Shown: one piece after another, positions 7,913 to 14,738 of the stretch
Position numbering within the stretch: position 1 is the first letter of the stretch
Layout of the letters: each line of letters opens with the position of its first letter
From: Bacteroidaceae bacterium
GTDB taxonomy: Bacteria > Bacteroidota > Bacteroidia > Bacteroidales > Bacteroidaceae
DNA length: 64,000 bases
Assembly (NCBI GenBank): GCA_017471185.1
Contig: JAFUVZ010000025.1
Span: 1 to 64,000, forward strand
Direction: 5' to 3'
Notes under the pieces: generated by a model
Told to the model about the DNA's origin: nothing
The model's database searches: none
What the model saw: the letters and a program-made list of their open reading frames with translations, nothing else
Made by a program: the position numbers and the translations under genes

Positions 7913-8917
7913 ATGAGAAGTTTTATTACATGTTTCCTTGGTATATCTGTCTTGTATTCATGCCAGCAAGTATCAGACACTCAGATTGTCATGGATATTG
8001 TGCCCAAAGACTCAATCGTTTTGGAGTTGGGACTGCAGACGGAAATGGAACATATTGGAAATAAGTTGTATGTCTTCAATATGTTTTCAGAAGATAATCT
8101 GATAGAAGCGTATGACATCAATACTGGTGCATTTTTTGGAAATTTCGCCCCCAAAGGAAGTGGTCCCAATGAATATGTGTTTGTTGATAATGTTGACATT
8201 TACAAAGATGATTTGTTGTTGTTTGACCTTGGTTCAAAGAAGATTGATAGCTATAATACAGCTTCGTCTGATTTCTCTGAGCCAACCAAGCGTATTTCTA
8301 TGAAAGACAGCGATTATAGGTTGTGGAATATATGTAAGACTGCTGAAGGCTACTTGGCGAGCGGTGTCTTTCCTGAAGGTAAGTTTGCATTGCTTTCAGA
8401 ATCCTTGGATTTAATAAAATATGCAGGCTCTTTCCGCCCCAAGCCCATGGAGTCAATAGATGACGATGTTCATGCGCTTGCGAATTACGGTACTCAGAAG
8501 CTGTCTCGCGATAAACGGTATATGGCAGACATCATCTACAATGCTGGGATCCTGACATTATATGAAGTGAAAGCAAACGATCTGGTGAAGAAATGGGAGT
8601 ATGTAGGCGATGAACTGAATTATAAAGTGAGTAGTAACGGGGCGATTACCAATGTAAATCCCATGGGCTATATATCAGCTTCAGTAACCACTCGGTATGT
8701 ATATGCTTTATACTCAGGAGAAGATGATGATCCTGACGCTTTGTCGCCATACGGACAAGAAGTGCATGTGTTTGATTCATCTAATGGTAATATGATTGCT
8801 AAATATAGACTTGACAGGCGAAGTTTCTCAATAGATGTTGATGAGGGAAATAGCAAGATGTTTGTTTTATCACATTTTCCTGAGCCTGTTGTCTTAATAT
8901 ATGAATTACCTTTTTAG
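7913..8917 (+). CDS. 6-bladed beta-propeller lipoprotein
   Basis: A 334-residue lipoprotein (signal LGISVLYSC). The blade motif is present in a weaker form (GSGPNEY, near residue 82). Most of its length parallels the upstream paralogue at 6600, including FPEPVVLIYELPF at the end. It forms a peptide-propeller pair with the gene ending at 7874. Just downstream, where an intact lepB would be expected, only a truncated lepB copy remains. Confidence 0.87.
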   Translation: MRSFITCFLGISVLYSCQQVSDTQIVMDIVPKDSIVLELGLQTEMEHIGNKLYVFNMFSEDNLIEAYDINTGAFFGNFAPKGSGPNEYVFVDNVDIYKDDLLLFDLGSKKIDSYNTASSDFSEPTKRISMKDSDYRLWNICKTAEGYLASGVFPEGKFALLSESLDLIKYAGSFRPKPMESIDDDVHALANYGTQKLSRDKRYMADIIYNAGILTLYEVKANDLVKKWEYVGDELNYKVSSNGAITNVNPMGYISASVTTRYVYALYSGEDDDPDALSPYGQEVHVFDSSNGNMIAKYRLDRRSFSIDVDEGNSKMFVLSHFPEPVVLIYELPF

Positions 8918-8941
8918 GTGAATTATTGATAACAACATACA

Positions 8942-9148
8942 TTGAAAGGTTGTCTCAACATATTGGTGAATCTGGTGTTCTATGGGAGTATAGCTGTTGC
9001 GGGATATCTGCTGCTGCAAGTATTTCTTTTGGTGTCGTTTAAGGTGCCCACCAATTCGGTGTTACCTACTTTGATGCAGGGGACTTTATTATCTTTCGAC
9101 GGCGTTATTCTTCTCGGCTATTATGATTTGGATGAAGTATTGGATTGA
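8942..9148 (+). pseudogene. lepB 5' fragment, frameshifted
   Basis: The first 38 or so codons match the intact lepB at 10773 almost base for base (LVNLVFYGSIAVAGYLLLQ, then VSFKVPTNS). The catalytic SM is changed to SV. A one-base shift near 9082 then breaks the frame: the +1 reading gives GDFIIF where the family has GDF(V/I)L. A stop follows at 9146. The enzyme's C-terminal half is absent and peptidase-like sequence of another family follows, so the copy is dead. TTG is the start codon, as in the intact copy. Confidence 0.88.
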
Positions 9149-9383
9149 TATTTATTCTGCTAATTATAATTATGTTATTAACCAGTTACTTAACAATAAT
9201 GCCGTTTTAATGAGAGCTGATGATACAGCAACAGGTGCTGGTCATACTTTTATTGCAGATAGAATAATCACAACCAATACAACTTATTGCGATTATTATG
9301 GCTGGGTTGGGACAACAAGTACAGGTGAAAGTGCAAATTACATTGATGAAAGCAATGGCCATATTATCGGATATAAAATTTAG
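9149..9383 (+). pseudogene. Fragment of a C10-like cysteine peptidase
   Basis: The frame ending at 9383 reads YNYVINQLLNNNAVLMRA, then GAGHTFIADRIITTNTTYCD, then YYGWVG. This order (L.NN.PV, G.GH.(F/W)..D, (Y/N)(Y/W)GW.G) resembles the C-terminal half of streptopain-type C10 peptidases, with the histidine as the catalytic residue. The N-terminal half with the cysteine and the propeptide is missing, and the piece is joined to the lepB fragment. I read it as a remnant; a short expressed protein starting at 9123 cannot be excluded. The family call is tentative. Confidence 0.5.
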
Positions 9384-9530
9384 AAACAAGAGATTGTAAC
9401 ACGAACAACATATGGTCGCAAAATGGCGAGGCAATAATAACATATAGATTTAACACTTTTTCGTGCAATGTTTTCATGTTTCTGTATTTTATGGGTGTTA
9501 GAGATGTAGAAACAAATAAAATGGAGAATT

Positions 9531-10745
9531 ATGAAAAAGGTATTATTATTTCTGTTAGCAGTAATTTTGTACGGTTGTGGTGACGAAGAGCGAATTGCCA
9601 ATACGAGAAATGAGGTAGAACCCATAGAACTCGATGGGAAACTTGTGGATATTAACTCAAATCTACAGGCTTTTTCCTGGGAGTTCTTCTCACAAGTTTA
9701 TCGCGGCAAGAGTGCCGGGGATAATGTAATTGTGTCACCCATTAGTTTAGGAATGAATCTTGGAATGTTGCTCAACGGTCTAAGTGGTAGCAGTAAGCAA
9801 GAATTGTTGAAGGTTATGCATTTGCAGGGGCATGATACCAATGACATAGACCTGTTCTTCAAAAAAATGATGGAGGGGATACAACGGACTGATAAGCAGA
9901 CCACTTTCAGTAGTGCCAATTCTTTTTGGTTTGATGAGAAATACAGTTTGTTGAAAGACTTCAGCTCTATTATCAAAAACAACTATGGTGCTGAAGTCGG
10001 AGGTGTTGATTTTGCCGACAGCAAGACCAAGGATATAATAAATACTTGGTGTGCCAGGCATACCAATCAGCGTATTCCCCAGGTTATTAACGAGACGAAT
10101 CCTGAGATGTTGTTCTATTTAATCAATGCCATTTATTTTGACTCTACGTGGGAGAAGCCCTTTGAGAAAGGTGATTCTGAGTCATTTACCTACGAGAATG
10201 GAACTCAAGACAAGATTATCATGATGAAAAAGAGTGGTAATTGGTTTTTTACAGAAATGGATTCATATATGGTTTGCAGTATGCCATATACCAACGGCTC
10301 TTTCAGCATGTTACTGATTCTGCCAAAAGTAGGGTATAATGTACAGGATGTGATAGCTCAATTAGAGGTGGAGGATTTGCTGCAGAATAGGATGTATAAG
10401 ACAGATGTACATATATGGATGCCAGAGTTCCAATGTACTTATCCTATCAATGACATCTATGCAAAACTCAGGGATATGAATCCGGGCTTTGTTCTGGATG
10501 CCAATGAGATGGAGATGTTTGATGAAACGGTAAAGGGGAATGTTTTTATAGCTCAGAAAAATTATATCAAAGTGGATGAGCGTGGAACAAAAGCTGCTGC
10601 AATTACTTACACTGGGATGGACTCTTCTGCTCCTCCTGCTTTTGAGCGTAAGTATGTTGAGATGCATTTGGATCATCCTTTCCTATACAGTATTATTGAG
10701 ACAAGTACTAATTGCCCTCTGTTTATAGGCTATCATGGCAATTGA
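9531..10745 (+). CDS. Serpin lipoprotein (serine protease inhibitor)
   Basis: A 404-residue serpin with lipoprotein signal AVILYGC. Family landmarks are VSPISLGMNLGMLLNGLSG, the LINAIYFDSTWEKPF segment, and the C-terminal HPFLYSI. The reactive-loop hinge reads DERGTKAAAITYTG, keeping the small P15-P9 residues needed for loop insertion, so it should be inhibitory. Counting from the hinge, P1 falls around the serine pair before APPAFERK (approximate). Serpins of this lipoprotein type occur in other Bacteroidota such as Tannerella (miropin), where they block host and self proteases. It sits between a peptidase remnant and lepB, apparently an insertion between two lepB copies. Confidence 0.93.
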   Translation: MKKVLLFLLAVILYGCGDEERIANTRNEVEPIELDGKLVDINSNLQAFSWEFFSQVYRGKSAGDNVIVSPISLGMNLGMLLNGLSGSSKQELLKVMHLQGHDTNDIDLFFKKMMEGIQRTDKQTTFSSANSFWFDEKYSLLKDFSSIIKNNYGAEVGGVDFADSKTKDIINTWCARHTNQRIPQVINETNPEMLFYLINAIYFDSTWEKPFEKGDSESFTYENGTQDKIIMMKKSGNWFFTEMDSYMVCSMPYTNGSFSMLLILPKVGYNVQDVIAQLEVEDLLQNRMYKTDVHIWMPEFQCTYPINDIYAKLRDMNPGFVLDANEMEMFDETVKGNVFIAQKNYIKVDERGTKAAAITYTGMDSSAPPAFERKYVEMHLDHPFLYSIIETSTNCPLFIGYHGN

Positions 10746-10772
10746 AGTATGATACTAAACTGAGGAAATTAA

Positions 10773-11651
10773 TTGAGAAGATGGCTTGATATATTGGTGA
10801 ACTTAGTGTTCTATGGGAGTATAGCTGTTGCGGGATATCTGCTGCTGCAAGTATTTCTTTTGGTGTCGTTTAAGGTGCCCACCAATTCAATGACACCAGC
10901 TCTTTTGCCAGGTGACTTCATCTTGGTGGAGAAGCTCAGCATGGGGCCAAGGCTGTTCAATGTGTCCAAGTCGCTGAGGCGCGAGGATGTGGAGGTATAT
11001 CGTTTGCCAGGTCTGAGAGGTATCAGGCGGAATGATGTGGTGGTGTTCAACTTTCCTTATGAATATGACAGATGGGATAGTGTGAGGTTTCATGTGATGC
11101 AGTATTATACCAAACGTTGCATAGGCTTGCCTGGCGATACCCTCAGCATCAGGAACGGATTGTATCAGATAGCTGGTGAGAAAGGGGAGATAGGAAAGCG
11201 GACGCAGCAGATGGAATTGGCTCTACTCTCAGACAGCATACTCTTTGAAAGGTATCCTGACCCTGTTTATCCTGAGTCTTCAGCGTACAGGGGACTGGGC
11301 TGGACCCTGAAGGAGTTTGGCCCGCTGCCCATCCCCAAGCGAGGGCAGACGGTGAGGATGGACTCAACGGCCTGGATGCTCTATCACCAGTTAGTGGAGT
11401 GGGAGCAGAAAAGCAGGCTGATGATTGATGATGAAGGTGCAGTGAGACTGGGAGATGAGCACATAGAGACATATACATTTACTCACGACTATTATTTCAT
11501 GGCTGGCGATAATGCCGTCAGCTCCATAGACTCACGCTTCTGGGGCTTAGTGCCGGATGACTATATCGTGGGCAGGGTATGGCGTATCTGGTATTCGGAA
11601 GACAGGCAGGGAAGCGTCAGATGGAAAAGAATCATGAAGAAAGTGGAGTGA
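10773..11651 (+). CDS. lepB: Signal peptidase I, second copy
   Basis: A 292-residue LepB paralogue starting at TTG; the same TTG is used in the pseudogene at 8942 and aligns with the ATG of the copy at 5315. Catalytic Ser39 (PTNSMTPAL) and Lys114 (TKRCIGLPGD) are intact, as is GDNAVSSIDSRFWGLVPDDY. The last 36 codons are nearly identical at DNA level to the 5315 copy, while the middle has diverged, pointing to gene conversion or recombination at the 3' end. It follows the serpin gene by 27 bp. An NVEALA gene does not follow this copy; instead a different lipoprotein does. Confidence 0.92.
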   Translation: MRRWLDILVNLVFYGSIAVAGYLLLQVFLLVSFKVPTNSMTPALLPGDFILVEKLSMGPRLFNVSKSLRREDVEVYRLPGLRGIRRNDVVVFNFPYEYDRWDSVRFHVMQYYTKRCIGLPGDTLSIRNGLYQIAGEKGEIGKRTQQMELALLSDSILFERYPDPVYPESSAYRGLGWTLKEFGPLPIPKRGQTVRMDSTAWMLYHQLVEWEQKSRLMIDDEGAVRLGDEHIETYTFTHDYYFMAGDNAVSSIDSRFWGLVPDDYIVGRVWRIWYSEDRQGSVRWKRIMKKVE

Positions 11652-11763
11652 CGGATGGCTGTTTTCAACCACAAGAGGACGGTTCTCTTTGTTCTTGTGT
11701 TGTTATAGCTTTACAACCTACGTTTTTTATACTTAAAACAATAATTGTTAAACTTTTAATTTA

Positions 11764-11771
11764 TAAATTTG
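11764..11771 (+). promoter_or_regulatory. -7 box of lipoprotein gene
   Basis: TAAATTTG lies 4 bp before the ATG at 11776, which would give a nearly leaderless transcript. A TTG at 11745-11747 is only 16 bp away. The GTRAA repeats are absent, so this gene pair appears to be regulated separately from the NVEALA cassettes. Confidence 0.4.
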
Positions 11772-11775
11772 CATT

Positions 11776-12489
11776 ATGAAAAAAAATATTAACTATTGGA
11801 TGGCTGTTATCTCGTTATTTACAACAGTATGTTTACTCACGGCTTGTAATAACCGTATAGACATGCCTCAAAAAGACAACAACATGCGTGAAAGATTTGA
11901 AAACAGTATCAAAATTGCAAAGAACCATAGCAACATGGTAGATCACATTATGAATTCTATTGCCCAGACTAGAGCAGATGGTGGAAATTGTGAAGAAGTC
12001 ATATACACCATGTTTTGTGATTATATCAAAGACAATGGTTTAGAAAACATTTTTGACTCTGAAGAAAGCATTAATAATGTACTGCATCCGCTTGATGTCG
12101 AAGATAGTATTAATGAAACTATTGGAAATGACTTTATAGCAGATGTTGAGACCATAATAGATAATGTTACAGACAAAGATATGCTAAAAGAATCTTTACT
12201 TGAACTTCTTATTGATAATAATAACTCTCAGAACATTGAAGATATGCTAACAATGTCTGGAATAGCTGTGGATTCATATGAATATTGGAACACCCAAGCT
12301 TCTACAAGAGGTATTTTGTCTGCAGCTACAAGGATAGTCAAGGCAGATGTTCTATCCGCTGGAGCTTATATTTGTAAATGCGGTCTTGTAGCACTTTTCT
12401 CTGGAGCAACTCCTCCAGGAGCGGGAGCAATAGCTCTTGCTGCTGGTTTTGGCTCTGCTGTTCAAGCTGTTACTTTGGCATTTGAATAA
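11776..12489 (+). CDS. Lipoprotein with glycine-rich hydrophobic C-terminus
   Basis: A 237-residue lipoprotein (signal VCLLTAC). The middle is acidic and helical (IAKNHSNMVDHIMNSIAQTR, then many D/E/N). The last 45 residues switch to a hydrophobic, glycine/alanine-rich stretch (CGLVALFSGATPPGAGAIAL, then AAGFGSAVQAVTLAFE) preceded by an AYICKCG cysteine pair. Such tails occur in membrane-active peptides. I do not recognise the family. It is 11 bp upstream of a small multi-spanning protein, so a toxin plus immunity pair is one reading; a secreted lipoprotein with its membrane partner is another. Confidence 0.6.
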   Translation: MKKNINYWMAVISLFTTVCLLTACNNRIDMPQKDNNMRERFENSIKIAKNHSNMVDHIMNSIAQTRADGGNCEEVIYTMFCDYIKDNGLENIFDSEESINNVLHPLDVEDSINETIGNDFIADVETIIDNVTDKDMLKESLLELLIDNNNSQNIEDMLTMSGIAVDSYEYWNTQASTRGILSAATRIVKADVLSAGAYICKCGLVALFSGATPPGAGAIALAAGFGSAVQAVTLAFE

Positions 12490-12500
12490 AAATACATATT

Positions 12501-12881
12501 ATGGAAGAGCATAGAACCCATAAGAACAAAAGAATAATATACTATTCATTGAGTGTAATTATTCTGTTACTGAGTTTCTTAATAGCAATATGGATTGGCA
12601 AGGATGAGATAATGAGTATTGCTTTACTGACTATAGGGGCAACAGGTGGATTTGTATTTTTGAGGCTGGGATATAAGTGTGAAAATACTGATAAAAAAGT
12701 ACTTAGCATACCTGTATTGGCAGTAATCTCCGTCATCTTCTTCATAGTGCTATTCTACCTGACATCATATCTTGATGTATGGGGAGGACCTATTATTATC
12801 AGGATTATCGGATGCCTTGGGCTAACACTGATCAGTGCCGGAACCATTTATAGAAGCAATCGCAAGAAAACTGATGATTAA
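12501..12881 (+). CDS. Small four-helix membrane protein
   Basis: A 126-residue protein with four predicted transmembrane helices: IIYYSLSVIILLLSFLIAIW, IALLTIGATGGFVFLRLGY, VLAVISVIFFIVLFYLTSYL and a last one around IIIRIIGCLGLTLISAGTIY. The termini are basic (RTHKNKR, YRSNRKKTDD), so both probably face the cytoplasm. It has no enzymatic motif. It is translationally close to the preceding lipoprotein and followed by a strong terminator hairpin, which makes the two genes a self-contained unit. Confidence 0.65.
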   Translation: MEEHRTHKNKRIIYYSLSVIILLLSFLIAIWIGKDEIMSIALLTIGATGGFVFLRLGYKCENTDKKVLSIPVLAVISVIFFIVLFYLTSYLDVWGGPIIIRIIGCLGLTLISAGTIYRSNRKKTDD

Positions 12882-12945
12882 ACTCATCTGCTTCCGACAG
12901 CTCCGCCACCATAGCGACGCGATGATGCAGACATTAGGATTCTCT

Positions 12946-12975
12946 GAGAGGGTGTGTCATTTGACACACCCTCTC
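12946..12975. terminator. Terminator hairpin after membrane protein
   Basis: A perfect 14-bp stem, GAGAGGGTGTGTCA and TGACACACCCTCTC, with only two bases between the arms. It sits 65 bp after the stop codon of the small membrane protein. The T tract is short (TTACATTA), so termination may be partial. Confidence 0.65.
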
Positions 12976-13033
12976 TTACATTAGCAATGTATCGAATAAA
13001 AAATAATAGGGCAGTAATGAACATAGGAAAGAC

Positions 13034-13174
13034 GATGGTGACTCCTCCCATGACTCGCGCTTCTGGGGCTTAGTGCCTGATGACTATATCGTGGGCAGGG
13101 TATGGCGTATCTGGAAATCTGCTGACAGACAGGGGAATTTGCGATGGAATCGGATCGGTAAAAAGGTGGAATAA
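13034..13174 (+). pseudogene. lepB 3'-end remnant
   Basis: An open stretch of 46 codons reading DGDSSHDSRFWGLVPDDYIV, then GRVWRIWKSADRQGNLRW and NRIGKKVE stop. It matches the C-terminal box of the intact LepB proteins but has diverged more than the tail at 3888. No start codon or upstream half is present. It immediately precedes a GTRAA-type promoter, the same order as at 3888. Bases 12976-13033 show nothing else of note. Confidence 0.88.
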
Positions 13175-13181
13175 GCGTTTT

Positions 13182-13238
13182 GTGAATTTTTTGTGAACTC
13201 ATTTATTTGGCAATTATAGCAGTTTATGCCTACATTTG
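13182..13238 (+). promoter_or_regulatory. GTRAA-type promoter upstream of TlpA-like gene
   Basis: GTGAA at 13182 and 13193 (GTGAATTTTTTGTGAACT), TTTG at 13206-13209 and -7 box TACATTTG at 13231-13238; the second repeat starts 38 bp before the box. A second -7 box follows at 13298, so two promoters may feed the gene at 13329. Confidence 0.7.
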
Positions 13239-13256
13239 TAGCATGATGAAGTCGCA

Positions 13257-13311
13257 ATAATTATATTTTGATTATATCTCGGGCGATGAGATTTGTGTAT
13301 ATTTGCAAAAA
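13257..13311 (+). promoter_or_regulatory. Duplicated promoter module, copy 1
   Basis: A 55-bp module beginning AATAATTATATTTTGATTAT and ending TGTATATTTGCAAAA, with -7 box TATATTTG at 13298-13305. The same module recurs at 14668-14722, before the efflux operon. In both, a TTTG lies 27 bp from the box, too far for a standard -33 element. The arrangement suggests that two neighbouring operons inherited the same promoter. Confidence 0.6.
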
Positions 13312-13328
13312 TAATGATTCGGGAAGAT

Positions 13329-14507
13329 ATGAAGGCTATGAAAACAAAGATTACGCTGATGGCAATAGCTGCCTTGATGATAACTGCCTGTTCGGAAAAG
13401 GAAGTAAGCCCTGATACACCTTATATGATAGAGGGCGAGCTGACGGGAGTGAGAGACAGCCTGCTGATAAGACTGGTGAGATGGGAAAACAGTTTGGGAG
13501 AAACAATCGACAGAGACACCATCATCAACGGACACTTCATGTTCAAAGGCACCTCGGATGAAGGGCTGAGGCAGTTAACCCTTTCTGTCTATGATGAAGA
13601 GTTCCCTTCCATGTCCCGTGTTGTCTATGTCGCCCCGGGTGCTCACGTTAAAGTGAAAGGCAGCGATACCTATATCGCTACATGGGATGTGGAAAGCTCG
13701 TTGGATGAGCAACGTGTTTTCGATGAGATTCATTTTGCTGCCAAAGATGATATGTTCGCCTATCAGAAGACATTCATTGAATACTACAAGGCCATGAATG
13801 TATATCATCCGGAAGAACGGGCGAAAGGGCTTGCGGATGCGGATAGGGCAAGAAAGCTTAACCAACAGATGGACTCAATCCTGAATATAATGGAAACAAA
13901 AAGAATCGGTAAGATGAAGCTCATGAAGCCTTCTGCGGCATGGTTAGACGAACTGGCCCAAATGGCGAGGATGGTTGATAAAACCCCGGTTTATGGCAAG
14001 CATAAAGCAGAGATAAAAGCCATGTATAACGCGATCCCCGATGAGATGAAGCAAGGGGAAAAGGCACAATTGACGCATGCCTATCTTAACCCTCCCAAAC
14101 GGGCAAAAGTGGGGGATGATTTCCCTGAATCCGACTTCTATGACCTGCAGGGCAACCTGCATCATATCAGTGAGTTCAAGGGTAAATATATCCTGCTCGA
14201 CTTCTGGAGCAGAGGGTGTGGGCCCTGCATAGCCTCGTTTCCTAAGATGAAGGAGCTGTATGAAGAAGAGGATGGCAGGCTGGCTATCATCAGCTTAAAT
14301 ATTGACACAGATAAGCATTGGCGCATCGCTTCTGAGCGGCTTGAGATAACGTGGAACAACTGGAATGAACTGAAAGGGCATGCCGGTCTTTACGCCAATT
14401 ATAATATCACTGCCATTCCGTTCTATGTGCTTATCAATCCGGAGGGCAAGATACAGGAAATTATGAGAGGCTTTAGCAAGCAGTATATTCAGGAGGCTAT
14501 GAAGTAA
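13329..14507 (+). CDS. TlpA-like thioredoxin lipoprotein with DUF4369 domain
   Basis: About 392 residues from ATG 13329, chosen because the -7 box at 13298 would place transcription start near 13312. Lipoprotein signal IAALMITAC. The N-terminal 100 residues (MIEGELTGVRDSLLIRL..., DTIINGHFMF) fit DUF4369. The C-terminal 140 are a thioredoxin fold with the redox site CGPC in DFWSRGCGPCIASFPKMKEL, then AIPFYVLINPEGKI with the cis-proline. Proteins of this type reduce disulfides on the periplasmic side, for example in cytochrome maturation or, here, possibly in cysteine-rich peptides nearby (inference). It is the last gene of the cassette block. Confidence 0.85.
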   Translation: MKAMKTKITLMAIAALMITACSEKEVSPDTPYMIEGELTGVRDSLLIRLVRWENSLGETIDRDTIINGHFMFKGTSDEGLRQLTLSVYDEEFPSMSRVVYVAPGAHVKVKGSDTYIATWDVESSLDEQRVFDEIHFAAKDDMFAYQKTFIEYYKAMNVYHPEERAKGLADADRARKLNQQMDSILNIMETKRIGKMKLMKPSAAWLDELAQMARMVDKTPVYGKHKAEIKAMYNAIPDEMKQGEKAQLTHAYLNPPKRAKVGDDFPESDFYDLQGNLHHISEFKGKYILLDFWSRGCGPCIASFPKMKELYEEEDGRLAIISLNIDTDKHWRIASERLEITWNNWNELKGHAGLYANYNITAIPFYVLINPEGKIQEIMRGFSKQYIQEAMK

Positions 14508-14527
14508 AAGCGGTAACAGAGCGAAAA

Positions 14528-14584
14528 GTGAATTTTTTGTGAACTTATTTCTTCCTGTTCTTCACGCTTTATGTTATACCTTTG
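14528..14584 (+). promoter_or_regulatory. GTRAA-type promoter before efflux operon
   Basis: GTGAA at 14528 and 14539 (GTGAATTTTTTGTGAACT) with -7 box TACCTTTG at 14577-14584, 38 bp after the second G. The transcript would cross a lepB tail fragment and the second promoter module before reaching the membrane-fusion gene at 14739. Confidence 0.65.
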
Positions 14585-14610
14585 CATCGATAATTGGCTT
14601 CATGCTCACG

Positions 14611-14664
14611 AGCCGTGTCTGCAATCCAGAAGATAGATAAGGGAATGTGAGGTGGAGAAGAATC
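14611..14664 (+). pseudogene. Decayed lepB 3'-end remnant
   Basis: Codons read SRVCNPEDR, stop, GNVRWRRI. This aligns with the tail RVWYSEDRKGSVRWKRI of the intact signal peptidases, with an internal stop. It is the most decayed of the three orphan tails and ends where the duplicated promoter module begins. Confidence 0.7.
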
Positions 14665-14667
14665 GAA

Positions 14668-14722
14668 ATAATTATATTTTGATTATAGATGGGCCTACGG
14701 GAAATGTGTATATTTGCAAAAT
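14668..14722 (+). promoter_or_regulatory. Duplicated promoter module, copy 2
   Basis: The -7 box TATATTTG is at 14709-14716 inside a 55-bp module shared with 13257-13311. The predicted transcription start, near 14723, supports the ATG at 14739 as the start of the membrane-fusion gene rather than the in-frame GTG at 14652. Confidence 0.6.
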
Positions 14723-14738
14723 GATAAATAGAACGCGT

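Noticed and set aside
14652..14738. Upstream GTG start for the efflux adaptor
   Set aside because: The extra 29 residues would lie before the -7 box at 14709-14716, and the lipoprotein signal begins at the 14739 ATG.
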